Shown here one piece after another: positions 33,212 through 41,648 of a stretch of DNA of 64,000 bases; the first letter of the stretch is position 1, and every line of letters starts with the position of its first letter. The DNA lies in NCBI GenBank assembly GCA_963830385.1, contig CAWHMD010000002.1, forward strand, positions 1,228,167-1,292,166. Reading direction: 5' to 3'. Position numbers and translations under genes: made by a program. Source of the DNA: Bog-532 sp963830385 (GTDB taxonomy: Bacteria > Actinomycetota > Actinomycetes > Streptosporangiales > Streptosporangiaceae). The notes under the pieces were generated by a model. It did not search any database. It was given only the letters and a program-made list of their open reading frames with translations, and was not told the origin of the DNA.

Positions 33212-34093
33212 ATGCCTAGTATCAGCGATTTGACCTGCGCCGATACCGCTACGCCCTCAGCAGCCGATGAGATAGGTCCACTCGGCGAGAACTGGGACGC
33301 GCACGCCAAAGAGTGGATCGACTGGGTCAGGGCTCCGGGCTGCCCCGACAGTTACTACCGGTTCCACCGCGATGAGTTCCTCAAGCTGGTGCCGAAAGCG
33401 GGCAAGCTGACCATCGATGTTGGTTGCGGCGAAGGACGAGTTGGCCGTGACCTTCAAGAGCTTGGCCATAAAGTTCTCGGTTTCGACCTGTCCGAAACAA
33501 TGTGCCAAGCGTCAATAGGACACCCGACTACACCAACGGCAGCGGTTCAGTCCGATGCAGCTAAATTGCCTCTGGCCGACAGGAGCGCAGATTGCGCTAT
33601 CGCGTTCATGTCGCTTCAGGATATAGACGACATGCCGGGTGCGTTCAATGAGATCGGGCGTGTCCTGAAAGATGGCGGCTCGCTAGCGATGGCCATCGTG
33701 CACCCCTTGTATTCGGGCGGCGGATTTTCCGAGGGCGAAGATGTCTTCGTTTTTAAACGCTCATATTTCATGACGAAACGCCTGGTCAGCCGGGATATGC
33801 ATGGCGATTTGAAGGTGACATTCTTCCGCGAGCACCGGCCCTTGCAGACCTACACCCAGAGCCTCATTGGGGCCGGGTTCAGCATTGAGCAGCTGCACGA
33901 GCTGACGGACAATGCCGCAAACAGCGGCCGCGATGGCGTCCCGATGTTCCTGGACATCCTGGCGACTCGACGACCACGCAAGAGTCAGCGTCCTTTGTGG
34001 CTCGCTAAGTTCAATCCTCTTATCTACACTGCATCTGGATTGGTCTCAGGACTAATCCTTGCTCTGGCACTATTGGCGCGCTTATCGCCCTGA
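33212..34093 (+). CDS. Class I SAM-dependent methyltransferase with C-terminal membrane tail
   Basis: 293 residues. The Rossmann methyltransferase core shows motif I TIDVGCGEGRVGRDL, LGFDLSETM (acidic loop), SDAAKLPLADRSAD and FNEIGRVLKDGGSLAMAIVHP, as in ubiquinone/menaquinone-type enzymes. The last 25 residues (FNPLIYTASGLVSGLILALALLARL) form a hydrophobic helix, so the enzyme is probably tail-anchored to the membrane, which is unusual. AGGGG precedes the ATG at 33212. Base composition is clearly less GC-rich than most of the window, suggesting recent acquisition with the signalling island to its left. The substrate is unknown. Confidence 0.84.
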   Translation: MPSISDLTCADTATPSAADEIGPLGENWDAHAKEWIDWVRAPGCPDSYYRFHRDEFLKLVPKAGKLTIDVGCGEGRVGRDLQELGHKVLGFDLSETMCQASIGHPTTPTAAVQSDAAKLPLADRSADCAIAFMSLQDIDDMPGAFNEIGRVLKDGGSLAMAIVHPLYSGGGFSEGEDVFVFKRSYFMTKRLVSRDMHGDLKVTFFREHRPLQTYTQSLIGAGFSIEQLHELTDNAANSGRDGVPMFLDILATRRPRKSQRPLWLAKFNPLIYTASGLVSGLILALALLARLSP

Positions 34094-35290
34094 GTGATAC
34101 CGGTCGGCCCGGACCACGCCGACGATGCCGTGCAGGGCGGCCACGTTCTCGACCGGGTTGGCGTCGAGCAGGACGAGGTCGGCCTGCTTGCCCGTTTCGA
34201 CGGTGCCCAGCGTGTCCTCTCGGCCGAGGAACTCGGCGGCGTGGAGGGTGACGGTCTGCAGGACGCGGAGCGGCGACAGCCCGGCCCGGCCAGTTCGTCG
34301 AGTTCCTGGTGCAGGGACCAGCCCAGGACCTCCCAGAGCGCGCCGCCGGAGTCGCTGCCCGCGATCAGCTTGACGCCGGCGTCGTCGAGCAGCCTGGTCA
34401 GCCGGAGCTGCAAGTCGTAGGCGTCGCGGTAGGTGGCCCTAATGTCGGCGGGATCCGGACGTCGAGCGGGCTGGACCGCAGCACCGGGTTGATGACGAGC
34501 TTCCTGATGATCGGGCCTATCACCTTGTCGGCGAACGGGATCCGGAACGGCGCCTTACCCGGCTCGGCCGACAGGGCCGCGCGGATCTCGGCCTTGTCGG
34601 TCGAGCAGCCCGCCAGCACCCGGTGCCGGGCCCGAGGTGCTCGATCGACCTGATCCCGCCCTTCGACGCAGCCCGCACGTCGATCCCGGCCGACAGGTGG
34701 CCGGTGGTCGGCAGCCCCAGCCGCCGGGCCTCGGCCTGCGCGGCGAAGAACACCGGGGTGCTGACCAGGGCCGTTTTGATGAAATCGGCGCCCGCCGCGT
34801 GCTGCTTGCGCACCGTGGTGAGCGCGGCCTTGACCGTTCCCGCGTTGGCCGGGTTGAGGACCGCCCCGGGTGCCGACAGCAGCTCGGGGTGTCATCGGAC
34901 AGTGGCCCACTAGCGGAAGCGTGCCATCGCGGCGCTGCTTGAGGAGCTTGGCCGACCCGCTCATCAGCCGGAACCCGGTAATGCCGACGGCCAGCATCAG
35001 CTGCAGGTCGTGGGCGGGTCGTCGGGGCCGAGGACGTGCGTGTGCATCTTCAGGTAGCCCGGGGCGACGAACTTCCCGGCCGCGTCGATTAAGGTGGGGC
35101 TGGCGGCGTTGTCCTGGTCGGCCGTCGGGGTGATCGCGGTGATCCGGCCGTCCGCGAGCGCCAGATCGACGTCTGGGGTCAGCGATCCGTCGCGGGTGTC
35201 GACCACCGTGACGCCCGCAGGACGACGGGACGAGGTTCGCTGCGTTCGGTCAGAGGACCGCTCCTTCTCAGCGGGCGGGGGTGGGCTCAC
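34082..35290 (-). pseudogene. Decayed amidohydrolase (imidazolonepropionase-like metal-dependent hydrolase)
   Basis: Pieces of one amidohydrolase appear in order but in alternating frames. They run from the N-terminal TVVDTRDGSLTPDVDLALADGRI and metal motif KMHTHVLG, through AGADFIKT (bridging Lys), GHLSAGIDVRAASKGGIRSIEHLG (metal His pair) and VKLIAGSDSGG (metal Asp), to a C-terminus ending VRADRYHSGR at a TAA (34082-34084). At least four frame changes are needed. The end overlaps the methyltransferase end by 12 bp and the start overlaps the nrtR stop by about 20 bp. Either a true pseudogene or a poorly resolved consensus. Confidence 0.78.
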
Positions 35291-35981
35291 CGGGCAGGCC
35301 GGCGGGCGGGCGGAACGCGGCGAACGGGTTCGTGACCACCAGGCACCGCTCGGCGTAGCGGTACAAGGTCGCGGGCCTGCCGCCGGCCGAGGTGGGCCGG
35401 GCGGCCTGCTCGGTCGGCTCGATGACGTTCCGGCGGGTCAGGATCCGCTGCAGGTTGGTGGCCGAGATCGCGTGCCCGACCGAGGCGGCGTAGATGTCCC
35501 GCAGCTGGGCGATCGTGAACGTCTCCGGCGCCAGCGCGAAGCCGATGTTGGTGTAGGAGAGCTTGGCCCGCAGCCGCTCCCGGCCCGATTCGGCCAGCGA
35601 CCCGTGGTCGAACGCGGTCGGCGGCAGGCTGCCGACCGGATGCCAGGCGGTGTCGGCGGGCACCCGCGGCTCGTGGTCGGCCGAGACCAGGGCCAGGTAG
35701 GCGGTGGCCAGCACCCGCCCGCGGGGGTCGCGCTTGGGGTCGGACCGGGTCTCCAGCTGCTCCATGTGGGCGATGTCGGTCAGGTCGACCTTGGTGGCCA
35801 GGTGCCGGCTCAGCGAGGTGCCGAGCCGTTCGTCGGCGGCCAGCGGCCCGCCCGGCAGCGCCCAGCGGCCCGCGAACGGCGACTCGGCCCGCTGCCAGAG
35901 CAGGACCTGCAGGCGGCCCGCGCGGACCTGCAGCACCACGGCCAGCACGTCGTGCGCGAACCGCGGCTGATCATTCGGCAC
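35268..35981 (-). CDS. nrtR: NrtR-type Nudix-related transcriptional regulator of NAD metabolism
   Basis: 237 residues. The N-terminal Nudix-like domain (WALPGGPLAADERLGTSLSRHLATK, degenerate Nudix box lacking the REXXEE catalytic core) is followed by a C-terminal winged helix (FTIAQLRDIYAASVGHAISATNLQRILTRR). NrtR proteins bind ADP-ribose and repress NAD biosynthesis genes. This one is divergent from nadABC with two operator-like dyads between (36099-36146), which fixes the assignment. ATG at 35981. It probably represses nadABC and responds to NAD turnover products. Confidence 0.9.
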   Translation of the reverse strand: MPNDQPRFAHDVLAVVLQVRAGRLQVLLWQRAESPFAGRWALPGGPLAADERLGTSLSRHLATKVDLTDIAHMEQLETRSDPKRDPRGRVLATAYLALVSADHEPRVPADTAWHPVGSLPPTAFDHGSLAESGRERLRAKLSYTNIGFALAPETFTIAQLRDIYAASVGHAISATNLQRILTRRNVIEPTEQAARPTSAGGRPATLYRYAERCLVVTNPFAAFRPPAGLPGEPTPAR

Positions 35982-36098
35982 GCTCGCATGGTATCCACCC
36001 GCTTCCCGGCCGCCCGCCCATCGCGGCCATCTCTCCGGCGTCTCCCGGGCATCTCCCCCGGCGTCTCCCTCGGCGTCTCCCGGGCGTCTCCCCGGCTT

Positions 36099-36146
36099 AG
36101 TTTTTGACTAACAGGCGAAAACAGTTTTACACTCCAAGTCTAAAAC
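36099..36146. promoter_or_regulatory. Tandem operator candidate for NrtR upstream of nadA
   Basis: Two similar dyads: GTTTTT...AAAAAC (36099-36122) and the stronger GTTTTACACT-CCA-AGTCTAAAAC (36124-36146, arms matching at 9 of 10 positions). Both lie 50-100 bases before nadA in a locally AT-rich patch. Their position between nrtR and nadABC makes NrtR the likely binder. A short TTAGT/ACTAA repeat (36096-36110) overlaps the first. Confidence 0.6.
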
Positions 36147-36198
36147 CGCCAGAGCGGCGGCGCCGAGGGCGGCGGAAGCCCGGGCGACGAGAGGAGCC

Positions 36199-37200
36199 AT
36201 GGTGGACGAATGGGCACGTGAGGTGCGGCGGCTGGCCCGGGAGCGGGACGCGGTGATCCTGGCCCACAACTACCAGTCCCCCGAAATCCAGGACGTCGCC
36301 GACCACGTGGGCGACTCGCTGGCGCTGTCCAGGCTGGCGGCGGCCAGCACGGCGGGGACGATCGTGTTCGCGGGTGTGTACTTCATGGCCGAGACGGCCA
36401 AGATCCTCGCCCCGGGCAAGACCGTGCTGATCCCGGAACGCCAGGCGGGCTGCTCCCTTTCCGACACGATCACGGCCGATCAGCTGCGCGACTGGAAGGC
36501 CGAGCACCCGGGCGCCGCGGTGGTCGCCTACGTGAACACCTCGGCCGAGGTCAAGGCGGAGGCCGACCTGTGCTGCACTTCCTCCAACGCCGCTGACATC
36601 GTGGCCTCGGTGCCGGCCGAGCGCGAGGTGCTGTTCCTGCCGGACCAGTTCCTCGGCGCTTACGTCCGGCGGGTCACCGGCCGGGAGAACCTGCATATCT
36701 GGATGGGCGAATGCCACGTGCACGCGGGCATCAGCCCGGCCGAGCTGCGGCGCAAGGCCGCAAGCACCCCGGACGCCGAGCTGTTCATCCACCCCGAGTG
36801 CGGTTGCTCGACCGCGGCCCTGTGGCAGACCCAGCAGGGTGACCTGCCGGCCGCCCGCACCAAGATCCTTTCCACCGGGGGCATGCTCGGCGCCGCCCGG
36901 TCCACCACGGCGCGGACGGTGCTGGTCGCGACCGAGACCGGCATGCTGCACCAGCTGCGGCGGGCCAACCCGGCCGTCCAGTGGGAGCCGGTCAACCCGG
37001 CCGCGGTGTGCCGGTTCATGAAGATGACCACCCCGGACTCGCTGCTGCGGTGCCTGCGCGAAGGCATCACCGAGGTGGAGGTGCCGGCCGAGGTGGCGGC
37101 GCGGGCGAGGCAGGCGGTCCAGGCCATGATCGAGATCGGCGCGCCGTCGGGGGCCGCGCCGACCCCGGCTGAGGCCACCCCGGCCGGAGCAGCCCGATGA
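36199..37200 (+). CDS. nadA: Quinolinate synthase
   Basis: A 333-residue NadA that condenses iminoaspartate with dihydroxyacetone phosphate to quinolinate using a 4Fe-4S cluster. AHNYQSPEIQDVADHVGDSL, VYFMAETAKIL, WMGECHVHAGI and HPECGCSTAALW are diagnostic. Cys ligands are seen at ADLCCTSSNA, PECGCS and AAVCRFMKMT. ATG at 36199 follows GGAGCC. The last 20 residues are a Pro/Ala tail. The stop overlaps the nadB start by 4 bp. First gene of the nadABC operon, likely controlled by NrtR. Confidence 0.96.
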   Translation: MVDEWAREVRRLARERDAVILAHNYQSPEIQDVADHVGDSLALSRLAAASTAGTIVFAGVYFMAETAKILAPGKTVLIPERQAGCSLSDTITADQLRDWKAEHPGAAVVAYVNTSAEVKAEADLCCTSSNAADIVASVPAEREVLFLPDQFLGAYVRRVTGRENLHIWMGECHVHAGISPAELRRKAASTPDAELFIHPECGCSTAALWQTQQGDLPAARTKILSTGGMLGAARSTTARTVLVATETGMLHQLRRANPAVQWEPVNPAAVCRFMKMTTPDSLLRCLREGITEVEVPAEVAARARQAVQAMIEIGAPSGAAPTPAEATPAGAAR

Positions 37201-38843
37201 GCGCTGGCCCCGGCCTGTGCCGCCTGCCGGCGCCGCCCGCCGCCTGGGAACTGCACGCCGACGTGGTGGTCGTCGGCTCGGGTGCCGCGGGCCTCGCGAC
37301 CGCCCTGGCCGCGGCCGCGGGCGGCCGGGACGTGCTGCTGATCAGCAAGGACGACGTGGGCGGGGGCGCCACCCCGCTGGCCCAGGGCGGGCTGGCGGCC
37401 GCGCTGGGGCCGGGCGACCACCCGGTCCTGCACCAGAGCGACACGCTCACCGCCGGGGCCGGGCTGTGTGAACCGGACGCGGTGGCCACGCTGGTGAACG
37501 AGGCGCCGGCCGAGATCGCGCGGCTGGCCGGGCTGGGGGCCCGGCTGGACACCACCGCCCTGCACCGGGAGGGCGGCCACCGGCTGTCCCGGATCGTGCA
37601 CGCGGGCGGCGACGCGATCGGCGCCGAGGTCCACCGGGTGCTGCAGGCCGCGGTGCGGACCAGCCCGGTCCGGCTGCTGACCCGCTGCGTGGCCCTCGAC
37701 GCGCTGACCGACGAGCACGGGGCGGTCGGCGGCGTGCTGGCCGGGGTGGCCGACTCCGCCGGCCGGCTCCGGATCGGGACGGTCACGGCCCGGGCGGTGG
37801 TGCTCGCGACCGGCGGGTTCGGCCAGGCCTACGCCACCACCACCAGCCCGGCCGGGGTGACCGGTGACGGGCTGGCGCTGGCGGCCCGGGCCGGGGCGGT
37901 GGTCCAGGACGTCGAGTTCGTGCAGTTCCACCCGACCGTGTTCTGGCAGGCCGGCGCCCGCGGCCAGTGCCCGCTGATCACCGAGGCGCTGCGCGGCGCC
38001 GGCGCGGCGCTGGTCAGCCAGGCCGGGCACCCGGTGATGGCGGGCCGCCACCCGCTCGGCGACCTGGCCCCGCGGGACGTGGTGTCGGCCGTCATGCAGG
38101 AGGAGCTGGAGGCCACCGGCGCCGGCCACCTGTGGCTGGACGCCACCGCGCTCGGCCGCGCCACCCTCGAGCGCGACTTCCCGACCGTGCTCGGCCTGTG
38201 CCGGGCCCGCGGCGTCGACCCGGTGACGGAGCCGATCCCGGTCGCGCCGGGCGCGCACTACACCTGCGGCGGCGTCCGGGCCGACATGGCGGGCGCCACC
38301 TCGCTGCCCGGCCTGCTGGCAGTGGGCGAGGTCGCGTCGACCGGCGTGCACGGCGCCAACCGGCTGGCCTCCAACTCGGTGACCGAGGCGCTGGTCTCCG
38401 GCCGCCGGGCCGGCGAACGGCTCGCCCGCCAGCTGCCACCCGCGGCCGGGCCGTTGCGGCGCCCGCCCGCCGGCCCCGGCGTCGACCCGGTCGCCCGGCC
38501 CGCGCTGGCCGCCGCCATGTCCCGCCACGCGGGGGTCCTGCGCGACCGGGCCGGCCTGGAACGGCTGCGTACCCAGCTGGACCAGGCACCCCCGGCCCCG
38601 TCCGGCCCGGCGGCGAGCCTGGACCTGGCCACCGTCGAGGCGGGCAACCTGCAGCTGGTTTCCGTCCTGCTCACGGTGGCCGCCCTGGCCCGCCCCGAGA
38701 GCCGTGGCTGCCATCGGTGGCACGCCGATCACCAGGGAAAAACCGGAAAACGTGCCCAGCACTCGGTGCTCCAGCTGGGTCCGGAGTTGACCGTGGGCAC
38801 CCGTCCCGTACGTTCGCCACGTCCTGAGGCAGGAGCTGCCTGA
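37197..38843 (+). CDS. nadB: L-aspartate oxidase
   Basis: A 548-residue FAD enzyme oxidising L-aspartate to iminoaspartate for NadA. FAD motif VVVVGSGAAGLATALAAA, ISKDDVGGGATPLAQGG, HEGGHRLSRIVH-type segment REGGHRLSRIVHAGGDAIG, FVQFHPTVF, APGAHYTCGGVRAD and STGVHGANRLASNSVTEAL match the family. The C-terminal about 60 residues after RPESRGCHRWH replace the usual SR(G)xHxRxDFP end with a degenerate tail. The stop overlaps nadC by 1 bp (TGATG). Cytosolic, second step partner in the operon. Confidence 0.95.
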   Translation: MSAGPGLCRLPAPPAAWELHADVVVVGSGAAGLATALAAAAGGRDVLLISKDDVGGGATPLAQGGLAAALGPGDHPVLHQSDTLTAGAGLCEPDAVATLVNEAPAEIARLAGLGARLDTTALHREGGHRLSRIVHAGGDAIGAEVHRVLQAAVRTSPVRLLTRCVALDALTDEHGAVGGVLAGVADSAGRLRIGTVTARAVVLATGGFGQAYATTTSPAGVTGDGLALAARAGAVVQDVEFVQFHPTVFWQAGARGQCPLITEALRGAGAALVSQAGHPVMAGRHPLGDLAPRDVVSAVMQEELEATGAGHLWLDATALGRATLERDFPTVLGLCRARGVDPVTEPIPVAPGAHYTCGGVRADMAGATSLPGLLAVGEVASTGVHGANRLASNSVTEALVSGRRAGERLARQLPPAAGPLRRPPAGPGVDPVARPALAAAMSRHAGVLRDRAGLERLRTQLDQAPPAPSGPAASLDLATVEAGNLQLVSVLLTVAALARPESRGCHRWHADHQGKTGKRAQHSVLQLGPELTVGTRPVRSPRPEAGAA

Positions 38844-39823
38844 TGCTGAGCCACCCGACCACCGAACAGCTGCTGGCCGCCGGCCTGGACCCGGCCGCCG
38901 TCGAGCAGATCGTGCAGAACGCCCTGGACGAGGACCTCCGCTACGGCCCCGACGTCACCTCGGCCGCCACCACGCCAGCGGGAGCCGAGGCGGTGGGAGC
39001 GGTGGTGGCCCGGCGCCCCGGGGTGCTGGCCGGGCTGCCGGTCGCCCTGGCCGTCCTGGACCTGGCGGTACCGGATTGGGTCGGGCCGGACCTGGCGGTT
39101 CCGGACCGGGCCGGGCTGGACCCGGGCGGGCCGATCGCGGGCGGGCTGGCCCCCGGCGGGCTGGCCACGGAGTCGGTCACGCTGCTCCGGGCCGACGGGG
39201 ACTGGATCGACGCCGGCAGCGAGGTGCTCCGCATCCAGGCCCCGCTGCGCGAACTGCTCGGCGCCGAGCGGACGCTGCTGAACTTCCTGACCCACCTGTC
39301 GGGCGTGGCCACCGCCACCCGGGCCTGGGCCGACGCGCTGGCCGGCACCGGCTGCGTGGTCCGCGACACCCGGAAGACCCTGCCCGGCCTGCGCGCCCTG
39401 GAGAAGTACGCGGTCCGCTGCGGCGGCGGCCAGAACCACCGGATGGGCCTGGGCGACGCCGCCCTGATCAAGGACAACCATGTGATCGCGGCGGGCAGCA
39501 TCACCAAGGCGATCGAGGCCGTCCGGGCGGCCGCGCCCGGCCTGCCGCTGGAGGTCGAGTGCGACACCCTGGCCCAGGTCTGCGAAGCCCTGGACGCGGG
39601 CGCCACCCTCATCCTGCTCGACAACATGTCGCCTACTGGCCTGCGCCGGGCGGTGACGCTGACCACCGGCTACCCCGGGGTCAAGCTGGAGGCCAGCGGC
39701 GGCCTGAGCCTGGCCCAAGCCCGCGAAGTCGCCGCCACCGGCGTCGACTACGTGTCGGTCGGGGCCCTCACCCACTCCGCGCCCGCCCTCGACCTTGGCC
39801 TGGACCTGGCACCCCGGGGCTGA
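38843..39823 (+). CDS. nadC: Nicotinate-nucleotide pyrophosphorylase (carboxylating)
   Basis: A 326-residue quinolinate phosphoribosyltransferase: DEDLRYGPDVTS, ERTLLNFLTHLSGVATAT, VVRDTRKTLPGLRALEKYAVRCGGG, NHRMGLGDAALIKDNH and VEVECDTLAQ-type motifs are all present, as is SVGALTHSAPALDLGL at the end. It makes nicotinate mononucleotide from quinolinate and PRPP. Between residues about 70 and 100 it carries an insertion relative to usual NadC, generated by a 30-bp tandem repeat (39058-39105; DLAVPDWVGP/DLAVPDRAGL). The insertion is in frame and before the catalytic core, so activity is probably kept. Confidence 0.95.
   Translation: MLSHPTTEQLLAAGLDPAAVEQIVQNALDEDLRYGPDVTSAATTPAGAEAVGAVVARRPGVLAGLPVALAVLDLAVPDWVGPDLAVPDRAGLDPGGPIAGGLAPGGLATESVTLLRADGDWIDAGSEVLRIQAPLRELLGAERTLLNFLTHLSGVATATRAWADALAGTGCVVRDTRKTLPGLRALEKYAVRCGGGQNHRMGLGDAALIKDNHVIAAGSITKAIEAVRAAAPGLPLEVECDTLAQVCEALDAGATLILLDNMSPTGLRRAVTLTTGYPGVKLEASGGLSLAQAREVAATGVDYVSVGALTHSAPALDLGLDLAPRG
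39058..39117 (+). repeat. 30-bp in-frame tandem repeat inside nadC
   Basis: GGACCTGGCGGT recurs at 30-base spacing (39058 and 39088), producing two 10-residue copies DLAVPDWVGP and DLAVPDRAGL plus a degenerate third start (DPGG). Confidence 0.7.
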
Positions 39824-40379
39824 GCGTTACCCGCTGGGCGCCCCGGGTCCCGCCAGCCGGCCGCCGCCCGGCCCCGCCCTGAGCCCCGCCTCCCGGCCCC
39901 AGAGCCCGCGACCGCGGTCGAGGCCACCACCGTAGCCACCCATTGAGTAACTGCCTGTACCCCGCCGTTGGCCGCCCCGCGCCCGGCTGCAAAATGATCA
40001 ATGACGAAAATCACATATGTCTGTGCACAAAGCTGTGGACGACTTGTGTAAAAGTGCACTGGAGCTGTGGGTGTAGCCAGAATTTCTGGGGATTGAACGC
40101 CTTGTGAATCCTGGGTTCCGCGGCTAATCGGGCGTTATTTTCCACACCCCTGTGGATGAGGCAAAGATGCGAACTGTCCAGGTACCACACCGTTACGTTT
40201 TGTAAGTAAATTAAATGGCTACCGGAACTTTATTGCTCTGTTATTCAAATTCAGGACCGTAAAAGCTTCAAGCGGGCAGACGGGCCCGCGGCCGGCACGG
40301 AAGGAGGCCAGCCCACCCGGCGGAGCACGTGCCCGGACCACCGGCACGATGCGCGCCCGACTGAACGGGAGGCTCTCGT
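39824..40379. other. Intergenic region with AT-rich dyad cluster
   Basis: No gene recognised. The GC-rich first 140 bases give way to an AT-rich stretch (39990-40270) with several TGTGGA/TCCACA words: CTGTGCACAAAG, GCTGTGGACG, TCCACACCCCTGTGGAT (40141-40157, an imperfect dyad) and TTACGTTTTGTAAG. A purine-rich ribosome site (GGGAGG) lies before the gene at 40380. The cluster closely resembles the one at 4900-5020. Confidence 0.5.
40141..40159. promoter_or_regulatory. DnaA-box-like dyad
   Basis: TCCACA-CCCC-TGTGGATGA: arms TCCACA/TGTGGA separated by four C, with the right arm matching the DnaA consensus complement at 8 of 9 positions. It is the counterpart of the 4950-4968 and 5000-5018 dyads. 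Confidence 0.4.
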
Positions 40380-41648
40380 ATGAAGATCAAACTCCGGCCG
40401 GACCACCCCGGCTCCTCCGGACCCACCGAGTGGTCGGAGATGAACGACTGGCTCGCGAACCTGCGCGAAGACCCGGACGACGAGTCAGGTGAGGCCCGGG
40501 ATGAGGCGGCCGACGCCGCGGACCCCGAGGACGACGGCCGAGGGCCGTCGCAGGCCTTCATTGGTCCGCAGCCTCAGGCTGGCGCGGGCGCCCACCCCTC
40601 GGGGTCATGGGCCGTGGCGTCCCCGGCTGATACGTACGCTGCGCCGGTGCTCGGCGAGTCCGAAGAGACCCACCCGGCCGACGGGGCCAACGGCTCCGGT
40701 GAGGCTGACGTGGCTGAGCCTGAAATGACTTCTGAACCTGACGAGGCCGGTGCGGTCGCTGGTGACCACGAGACCGGCGCCTACGAGGTCTCCGGTCTCT
40801 ACGAGACCAGCGATTCGTACGAGGTCCCCGCGGCGGGCCTGGCTGCCGGGGCCGATGCGGCTGCCGAAACAGAAGAGCCCGACGCAGCCGGCGTCACCGG
40901 GGAGGCCGCGGCCGACGTCGGTGCGGGTGCCGGCGTGTCCAGCGTGGCCGGCGATACCAGCGCGGCCGAAGTGTCCAGCGCGGCCGGCGAGGCCAGCGCG
41001 GCCGGCGCGGTCCACCTTGCCGACGTGGCTGACGCAGGCGTGGCTGGCGGGACCGCGGGTGTGGTGATTCCTGCGCCGCCCCGCGACCTCACCCCACCTA
41101 GAGACCTCACGCCACCCAATAGCTTCACTCCGCCCTGGGACCTCACGCCACCCAGGGGTCTCACGCCACCCGCGAGCTTCACCCCGGCCGGAACCACCAC
41201 GCCGCCCGGTGGCTTCGCGTGGTCGCCGAGCCCCGGGCACCCCACTGGTCCCTCGCCGTCGATGCCTTCTGCGGCCGCCCGGGTAGCGCCCGCGACGCCG
41301 CCGCGGCCGCCCGAGCCCGAGCCGATCACGGTCGGCTCGCTGATCGGGGACCAGCTGCGGACGCCGATGGTGTGGTGCGAGCTCGAACCCGGGAGCTGCG
41401 TGTCCTGGCACGCCGACCGCGAGGCGCTGGGCCAGGCCGACGTGCGGGCGCGCGCCATCACGGCGGGCTGGCGGATCGATGCGATGGGGCGGCTCACCTG
41501 CCCCCAGTGCCAGCAGCGTTCGGCCAGCTTCCGGGCGACCCACCAGGTCGTGGTCTGGAACCGCGCCTACGCGCTGACGATGGCCGCCCGCGAAGCTGCG
41601 CGGCAGGGTCAGTATCCGTATCCGCAGCCGGCGTTCTACCCGCGATGA
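40380..41648 (+). CDS. Acidic, Pro-rich repeat protein with C-terminal Cys domain
   Basis: 422 residues. The first about 230 are acidic and Ala/Gly/Glu-rich. Residues about 235-275 contain five PPRDLTPP/SFTPP-like repeats. The C-terminal about 100 residues form a compact domain with MVWCELEPGSCVSWHADRE, ITAGWRIDAMGRLTCPQCQ, a possible Cys4 metal site (C-x6-C plus C-x2-C). No membrane segment or signal peptide is visible, so it is cytoplasmic. ATG at 40380 follows GGGAGG. The stop overlaps the next start by 4 bp. The coupling to an RsbW-type ATPase suggests a signalling partner; I do not recognise a named family. Confidence 0.7.
   Translation: MKIKLRPDHPGSSGPTEWSEMNDWLANLREDPDDESGEARDEAADAADPEDDGRGPSQAFIGPQPQAGAGAHPSGSWAVASPADTYAAPVLGESEETHPADGANGSGEADVAEPEMTSEPDEAGAVAGDHETGAYEVSGLYETSDSYEVPAAGLAAGADAAAETEEPDAAGVTGEAAADVGAGAGVSSVAGDTSAAEVSSAAGEASAAGAVHLADVADAGVAGGTAGVVIPAPPRDLTPPRDLTPPNSFTPPWDLTPPRGLTPPASFTPAGTTTPPGGFAWSPSPGHPTGPSPSMPSAAARVAPATPPRPPEPEPITVGSLIGDQLRTPMVWCELEPGSCVSWHADREALGQADVRARAITAGWRIDAMGRLTCPQCQQRSASFRATHQVVVWNRAYALTMAAREAARQGQYPYPQPAFYPR

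Noticed and set aside
35268..35981. Active Nudix hydrolase
   Set aside because: The Nudix box is degenerate and a winged helix follows; with nadABC adjacent, NrtR fits better.
36660..38762. Leftward 700-codon open frame
   Set aside because: Antisense to nadA and nadB; Gly/Gln/Arg-rich shadow.
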